This document shows positions 59,715-64,000 of a stretch of DNA of 64,000 nucleotides, piece by piece (position 1 is the stretch's first letter; the number at the start of each line of letters is the position of its first letter). Under the pieces are notes generated by a model. The model saw only the letters and a program-made list of their open reading frames with translations, ran no database searches and had not been told where the DNA came from. Made by a program: the position numbers and the translations under genes. This DNA is from an uncultured Collinsella sp. (GTDB lineage Bacteria > Actinomycetota > Coriobacteriia > Coriobacteriales > Coriobacteriaceae), in contig CATXWM010000004.1 of NCBI GenBank assembly GCA_958403205.1, positions 1 to 64,000 on the forward strand. The letters are read 5' to 3'.

Positions 59715-60383
59715 ATGGAAACGAAGAGTTTGAGTGAATCGACCATTTGCTGCTTTGGCGATTCGACCACATGGGGCGATAACGGATGCGGCGCAGGCGG
59801 CAACGACATCTCTTGGACTTCGCATCTGGGCGCGTTGCTGGGAGGCGCGGTCGTCGAGAACTTTGGCATCAAGGGTTCGCGTATCGCCATCAAGGCCGAC
59901 CGTACCGATTCGTTTGTCGAGCGCCTTGACGGTATCGACGATGCGGCCGATATCTACATCGTCTTTGGCGGCGTCAACGACTTTAGCCGCAACGTGCCGC
60001 TTGGAGAGCTCGGCAGCACGGACGTGCACGAGTTCTATGGTGCACTCGATTACCTGATCCGTACCATCACGGCGCGCTCGCCTCGGGCAAAGCTCGTGTT
60101 TATGACGCCGTGCAAGACGAGTGGTAAGCACGAGAAGGATATCCCGGCAAGCGATGAGGCGAACCATTTGGGGTTGACGCAGGTCGCCTACGTGCGAGCG
60201 ATGCTCGAGGTCTGCGACCGCTACTCCGTGCCGGTGATTGACCTGTATGCGCAAAGCGGTATCAGCCCGTTTTTGCCGGAGCACCGCGAGCTCTATATGC
60301 CGGACGGTCTGCATTACAGTCCTGCCGGCTATGAGCGCCTGGCGCATCGCATCGCCGCGGGTCTCACCGCCGTTTGCCGCTAA
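59715..60383 (+). CDS. SGNH/GDSL-type esterase
   Basis: 222 residues. The catalytic Ser17 lies in CFGDSTTWGDNG, the block-III Asn in FGGVNDFS, and the Asp-His pair in PDGLHYSPAGY. Related enzymes in pectin loci are rhamnogalacturonan acetylesterases, so deacetylation of pectic oligomers is the best guess. It has no signal peptide. The ATG at 59715 follows GAGGAGAAG; the in-frame start at 59655 has none. Confidence 0.88.
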   Translation: METKSLSESTICCFGDSTTWGDNGCGAGGNDISWTSHLGALLGGAVVENFGIKGSRIAIKADRTDSFVERLDGIDDAADIYIVFGGVNDFSRNVPLGELGSTDVHEFYGALDYLIRTITARSPRAKLVFMTPCKTSGKHEKDIPASDEANHLGLTQVAYVRAMLEVCDRYSVPVIDLYAQSGISPFLPEHRELYMPDGLHYSPAGYERLAHRIAAGLTAVCR

Positions 60384-60398
60384 AAGTCTGCCGTTTGC

Positions 60399-60464
60399 GG
60401 GGAATATAGGGTTAACGTTCACCCTATATTCCCCGTTCGCGTTACACTAGGGGTAACGTTCACC
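60399..60464 (+). promoter_or_regulatory. LacI-type operators before GH105, one inside a 36-bp palindrome
   Basis: GTTAACGTTCAC lies at the centre of a palindrome at 60399-60434 with arms GGGGAATATAGGGT and ACCCTATATTCCCC; only one base pair breaks the symmetry. A second site GGTAACGTTCACC is at 60452-60464, 27 bp before the GH105 start. The large palindrome may also act as a transcription stop for the SGNH gene. Confidence 0.75.
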
Positions 60465-60490
60465 TATCGTTTATGTCAGAGGGGACAGCA

Positions 60491-61729
60491 ATGGGTTGCA
60501 ATCAAATCCTGGACCGTTATATCGAGCAGTTGATCGAAACCTCTACGCCGCAGGCGCCGGCTTGGAATATCGAAAAGATTCGCGCCGGCAAGGAGAACAC
60601 CTGGAACTATATCGACGGCTGCATGATCAAGGCGCTCATCGAGCTGTACGAGATCACGGGTGAGCAGCGCTACCTGACCTTTGCCGATGACTACATCGAT
60701 TTCTTTGTCCAGGACGACGGTACCATCAAGCATTACAACCCGCAGGAGTACAACCTCGATAACGTCAATGCGGGCAAGACCCTCTACAAGCTCTATGACC
60801 TGGTGGGCAAGCCCAAGTACCGTGCCGCCATGGACACCATCTACCGCCAGCTCGAGACCCAGCCGCGCACCAAAGAAGGCGTGTTTTGGCACAAGGCCGT
60901 CTATCCCAACCAGATCTGGCTCGATGGCATGTATATGGCCCAGCCGTTCTACATGCAGTACGAGCTGAGCTTCCACAACCGTCGTGCCTGCTCGGACAGC
61001 TTCCATATGTTCCAGGTCGTGCATGACCTGATGCGCAACCCCCTCAACGGTCTGTACTATCACGCTTACGACGCGAGCCGCAAACAGTTCTGGTGCGACC
61101 CGGTCACCGGCCTTTCGGCTAACTTCTGGCTGCGCGCCGAGGGCTGGTTTGCCATGGCACTCATCGATACCTGGGAGCTCATGCCGCCTTCGATGTCAGC
61201 CGAGAAGGACGAGATTCGCAAGATGTTCCACGACCTGATCGATGCCATGCTGCCGTATCAGGACGAGAAGACCGGCATGTGGCATCAGGTCATCAACCTG
61301 CCCAATATCGCCCCCAACTACCTGGAGGAGTCTGGTAGCGCGATTTTTGCCAATGCCATCATGAAGGGCGTGCGTCTAGGCGTGCTGGGCGAGCGTTACT
61401 ACCAGTACGGCCGTCGCGCCTTCGACGGCATCTGCGAGACCTGCCTGTCCGAGCATGATGGGCAGCTGGCGCTCGACAACATCTGCCTGGTCGCGGGCCT
61501 GGGCAACACCGCGCACCGCGAGGGCACGTTTGGTTACTACATGAGCGAGCCTATCGTCAAAAACGATGCGAAGGGCGTGGCGCCGCTGGTGCTTGCCTAT
61601 ATCGAGACCATGCATCACGACAAACTGGCCGGCAGGCATGACCCGCTTGCTCCCTCGGGCGTGTGCTCCATCGAGGACCCGTTTGGCGGATACACCCCGG
61701 GCATCAACGCTCATAAGGGATGTGAATAA
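60491..61729 (+). CDS. GH105 unsaturated galacturonyl hydrolase
   Basis: 412 residues of the YteR/YesR family (alpha/alpha barrel). It removes the delta-4,5-unsaturated uronic acid left by pectin or rhamnogalacturonan lyases. The catalytic Asp145 lies in YPNQIWLDGMYMA, close to Asp143 of B. subtilis YteR, and NFWLRAEGWFAMALIDTWEL matches the second conserved block. There is no signal peptide. ATG 60491 follows GAGGGGA. Its presence means the cell receives lyase products, although no lyase is encoded in the window. Confidence 0.94.
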   Translation: MGCNQILDRYIEQLIETSTPQAPAWNIEKIRAGKENTWNYIDGCMIKALIELYEITGEQRYLTFADDYIDFFVQDDGTIKHYNPQEYNLDNVNAGKTLYKLYDLVGKPKYRAAMDTIYRQLETQPRTKEGVFWHKAVYPNQIWLDGMYMAQPFYMQYELSFHNRRACSDSFHMFQVVHDLMRNPLNGLYYHAYDASRKQFWCDPVTGLSANFWLRAEGWFAMALIDTWELMPPSMSAEKDEIRKMFHDLIDAMLPYQDEKTGMWHQVINLPNIAPNYLEESGSAIFANAIMKGVRLGVLGERYYQYGRRAFDGICETCLSEHDGQLALDNICLVAGLGNTAHREGTFGYYMSEPIVKNDAKGVAPLVLAYIETMHHDKLAGRHDPLAPSGVCSIEDPFGGYTPGINAHKGCE

Positions 61730-61730
61730 C

Positions 61731-62636
61731 GTGGGGGCTATTACTCCGGGTGTGCGTTTGCACGACCTTCCGCAGGGGACCGTCGAGGAACGCATCCGCA
61801 TGGCGGGAGAGCTGGGCTTTTCGTGCATTCAGCTGCCGAGCAAGGTGCTCTACGCATCGATGGGGATCGATCGAGGCGGCCTGACCCGCGAGCTTGCCGA
61901 CCATTTGCGTGCGGTGCTCGACGAGGCGGGCGTTTCGGTCGCCGTGCTCGGCTGCTATAAGAATTTGGCGACGCCCGATCGCCAACAGCTCATGGATAAC
62001 ATTGCCGAGTACGAGGCATGCCTGAACTTTGCCCAGATGCTCGGCGGATGCCCGGTTGGCACCGAGACCGGTCGCCCCAATGCGCAGAACCGCGTTGCTG
62101 ACGACCGCATGACCGATGGGGCACTCGAAGCGTTTACAGACGGGCTTGCACGCGTCTGCGATCGGGCCGAGGCCGTGGGCGGGCAAATTTTGATCGAGCC
62201 CGGTTGGAACGAGACGGTTAATACTCCGGATCGCTGCCGTGAGGTGCTGGAGCGCGTCTCGAGCCCGTCGCTCGGCGTGATCTACGACCCGGTATCGCTG
62301 CTGCACCCCAGTGTCGTTGACGAAGCGCAGGAAATCACCGCGCGCATGCTCTACTTATGCGGCAGTAAGATCCGCGTGCTGCACGCCAAGGATTTTGAGA
62401 TCGTTGATAACGAGGACGGAGCCGGATGGTGCGACGGTACGGGTTCGCGCCTGGTGTGCCACGGCGTGGGCGAGACGGGACGATATGACTTTGAGCCTGT
62501 GGTGGCCTGGGCGGCTGCCGCCTGCCCTGGGATTCCCTGCGTGGTCGAGAACAGCGTGCCGGCGACGGCGGCTGACTGCCTGGCGACACTCGAGCACATG
62601 TCCGCTCGCTGCGGGGCTTCGCATCGCGAGTTATAG
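61731..62636 (+). CDS. Sugar phosphate isomerase/epimerase-type TIM-barrel protein
   Basis: 301 residues of the AP-endonuclease-2-like TIM barrel superfamily. Likely metal ligands are Glu in LIEPGWNETV, Asp in VIYDPVSLLHP, His in VLHAKDFE and Glu in VVENSVP. The GTG at 61731 starts one base after the GH105 stop, with AAGGGA upstream. In a pectin locus it may isomerise the 4-deoxy-5-keto-uronate released by GH105, or another keto sugar (inference). KduI/KduD are not present here. Confidence 0.83.
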   Translation: MGAITPGVRLHDLPQGTVEERIRMAGELGFSCIQLPSKVLYASMGIDRGGLTRELADHLRAVLDEAGVSVAVLGCYKNLATPDRQQLMDNIAEYEACLNFAQMLGGCPVGTETGRPNAQNRVADDRMTDGALEAFTDGLARVCDRAEAVGGQILIEPGWNETVNTPDRCREVLERVSSPSLGVIYDPVSLLHPSVVDEAQEITARMLYLCGSKIRVLHAKDFEIVDNEDGAGWCDGTGSRLVCHGVGETGRYDFEPVVAWAAAACPGIPCVVENSVPATAADCLATLEHMSARCGASHREL

Positions 62637-62739
62637 CATTGGCTTTTGCCGTGTCGGCAGATTGAGATTACCTGTATGGGGGCGGCGGTGAAGGGTCTTT
62701 ATCGTCGCCTCATTGGATTGCATTAAAAAGGGGAGTTGC

Positions 62740-63957
62740 GTGGCTATCCACATTGTCGAAGAGGCGAATCGATGCCTGGGTTGTAAAAGGGCGTTCTGCC
62801 AGATTAAGGGCTGCCCGGTTCAGACGCCTATTCCTCAGGTCATCGACCTGTTCAAGCAGCGTCGTCTAGAAGAGGCGGGCGAGCTGCTGTTCCAGAACAA
62901 TCCCATGAGCGCGGTCTGCTCCATGGTGTGCAACCATTCGGGCCAGTGCGAGGGCGCTTGCATCCAGGGCCGCAAGGGCACACCCGTGCATTTCTCGAGC
63001 ATCGAGAACTATATCTCAACAGCGTATTTGGATCGTAAGGAGTGGGCGCCCGCGCCGTCGTGCGGCAAACAGGTTGCTGTGGTCGGTTCCGGTCCCGCCG
63101 GTATTACCGTGGCCATTAAGATGGCCCAGCTGGGCTGTGCCGTCACGGTATTTGAACAGCGCCCCGAGATCGGCGGTGTGCTGGAGTACGGTATCCCCGA
63201 GTTCCGCCTGCCCCGTGCGCTCGTACAAAAGTACCGTCACGTGATGTGCTCGCTTGGCGTGCGCGTGCGCCCCTCGACCACCATCGGCGGCGCACTGCAC
63301 ATCGATGACCTGCTACGTGACGGCTACGACGCGGTCTTTGTTGGTACCGGTACCTGGCGAGCTCGAAAGTTGGGTATTCCCGGCGAGTCGCGCGGCAACG
63401 TGCTGTTTGGCATCGATTACCTGGTCGATCCTGCGAGCGTGGCAATCGGGCAGAACGTGGCGGTCATCGGTGCCGGCAATGTTGCCATGGATGTTGCCCG
63501 CACAGCCCTGCGCTCGGGCGCTCGCAAGGTCACCGTGTATGCCCGCTCGCGCCATATCTCGGCCATCGATGATGAGGTGGAGCTGACCGAGCTTGACGGT
63601 GCCGAGATTGTGTGCGGCAAGGCGATCTGTGCCATCGACGATAACGGTCCGGTCTTCGAGACGGCTATCTTCGACGAGGAGAATAACGTGGTGGGGTACG
63701 AGGAAGAGCTCGACCATGCGTCTGCCGACACAGTTGTGATTGCGGCTTCGCAGGTGCCCAAAGACAAGCTTGTGCTTACGACGGGTGGTCTGGAGACCGA
63801 CCATCGCGGCCTGCTTTCGGTCGACGAGAACGGCATGACCACCGTGCCCGGCGTCTTTGCCGCCGGCGACGTGGTTAACGGCCCGCTGACGGTTGTTCAC
63901 GCCGTAGCCGGCGCCAAGCTCGCCGTCGAAGGCATGACCAGCTACCTGGGTCTCTAA
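62740..63957 (+). CDS. GltD-like NAD(P)-dependent flavoprotein oxidoreductase
   Basis: 405 residues. N-terminal cysteines (CLGCKRAFCQIKGCP and CSMVCNHSGQCEGACIQG) bind [4Fe-4S] clusters. The FAD site is VVGSGPAGIT and the NAD(P)H site is VIGAGNVAMDVA. It is homologous to the small subunit of glutamate synthase and to NfnB-type transferases, but no large subunit is adjacent, so the partner and physiological acceptor are unknown. The GTG at 62740 follows AAAGGGGAG. The 103-bp gap from the isomerase gene shows no terminator. Confidence 0.87.
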   Translation: MAIHIVEEANRCLGCKRAFCQIKGCPVQTPIPQVIDLFKQRRLEEAGELLFQNNPMSAVCSMVCNHSGQCEGACIQGRKGTPVHFSSIENYISTAYLDRKEWAPAPSCGKQVAVVGSGPAGITVAIKMAQLGCAVTVFEQRPEIGGVLEYGIPEFRLPRALVQKYRHVMCSLGVRVRPSTTIGGALHIDDLLRDGYDAVFVGTGTWRARKLGIPGESRGNVLFGIDYLVDPASVAIGQNVAVIGAGNVAMDVARTALRSGARKVTVYARSRHISAIDDEVELTELDGAEIVCGKAICAIDDNGPVFETAIFDEENNVVGYEEELDHASADTVVIAASQVPKDKLVLTTGGLETDHRGLLSVDENGMTTVPGVFAAGDVVNGPLTVVHAVAGAKLAVEGMTSYLGL

Positions 63958-64000
63958 CCCATCCCACCCATCAGTTGCGGTGAAATACGGACTGTTTTGG

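Overview
The window is about 60 percent GC and reads as chromosomal sequence from a gut actinobacterium of the class Coriobacteriia, most likely Collinsella (C. aerofaciens or a close relative). This rests on gene content, codon use and the style of the intergenic repeats; no 16S gene is present, so the genus is an inference. I see no phage, plasmid, CRISPR array or intact insertion sequence. Housekeeping genes (htpG, hisS, ppc, serB, aspS, ptsH, feoAAB) are interleaved with sensing, envelope and carbohydrate functions.

Layout. 1-4.9 kb: tRNA-Arg(ACG), a large TPR-type protein, an AAA-type ATPase preceded by six TGYTAAA repeats, and tRNA-Ser(GCT). Both tRNA genes are followed by a duplicated copy of their own 3' end, offset by exactly 190 bp, with structured hairpins and an antisense T-arm in between. 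4.9-11.6 kb: a D-Ala-D-Ala carboxypeptidase divergent from a VanR/VanS-like two-component pair, then PstB with a PhoB/PhoR-like pair. 11.8-14.4 kb: a Wzz/tyrosine kinase/PHP phosphatase trio and a GNAT acetyltransferase. 14.6-25 kb: htpG, two tandem YhgE/Pip membrane proteins, an EamA exporter, an M20 amidohydrolase, an MFS gene remnant and three back-to-back long inverted repeats. 25-37.5 kb: hisS, ppc, a lactate racemase (lar) locus with its channel, cofactor genes and a TetR regulator, then serB and aspS. 37.5-41 kb: ptsH and feoA-feoA-feoB. 41-46.3 kb: a three-gene membrane glycosyltransferase operon including a cellulose-synthase-like enzyme with a PilZ-like domain. 46.8-62.6 kb: a galacturonate/pectin-oligomer catabolic locus. 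62.7-64 kb: a GltD-like flavoprotein.

How the pectin locus works together. A LacI-type regulator lies upstream of uxaC-uxaB-uxaA, which take galacturonate via tagaturonate and altronate to 2-keto-3-deoxygluconate. A GPH-family transporter follows, then a GH28 polygalacturonase, two esterases (one a CE8 pectin methylesterase fused to an alpha/beta hydrolase), an SGNH esterase, a GH105 unsaturated galacturonyl hydrolase and a TIM-barrel isomerase. None of the hydrolases shows a signal peptide, so the locus looks built to import esterified pectin oligomers and finish them in the cytoplasm. Copies of the palindrome GTGAACGTTCAC, or close variants, stand before uxaC, the transporter and GH105 and define a probable regulon. 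KDG kinase and aldolase are not in the window.

The strongest unexplained signals are structural. Two inverted-repeat elements of about 125 bp bracket larA-larD. They have different stem sequences but the same internal loop and one covarying base pair. The tRNA-tail elements keep three hairpins in the same order with largely different sequence. A six-copy alternating motif array lies between aspS and ptsH, and a 31-bp inverted repeat encloses the LacI-gene terminator.
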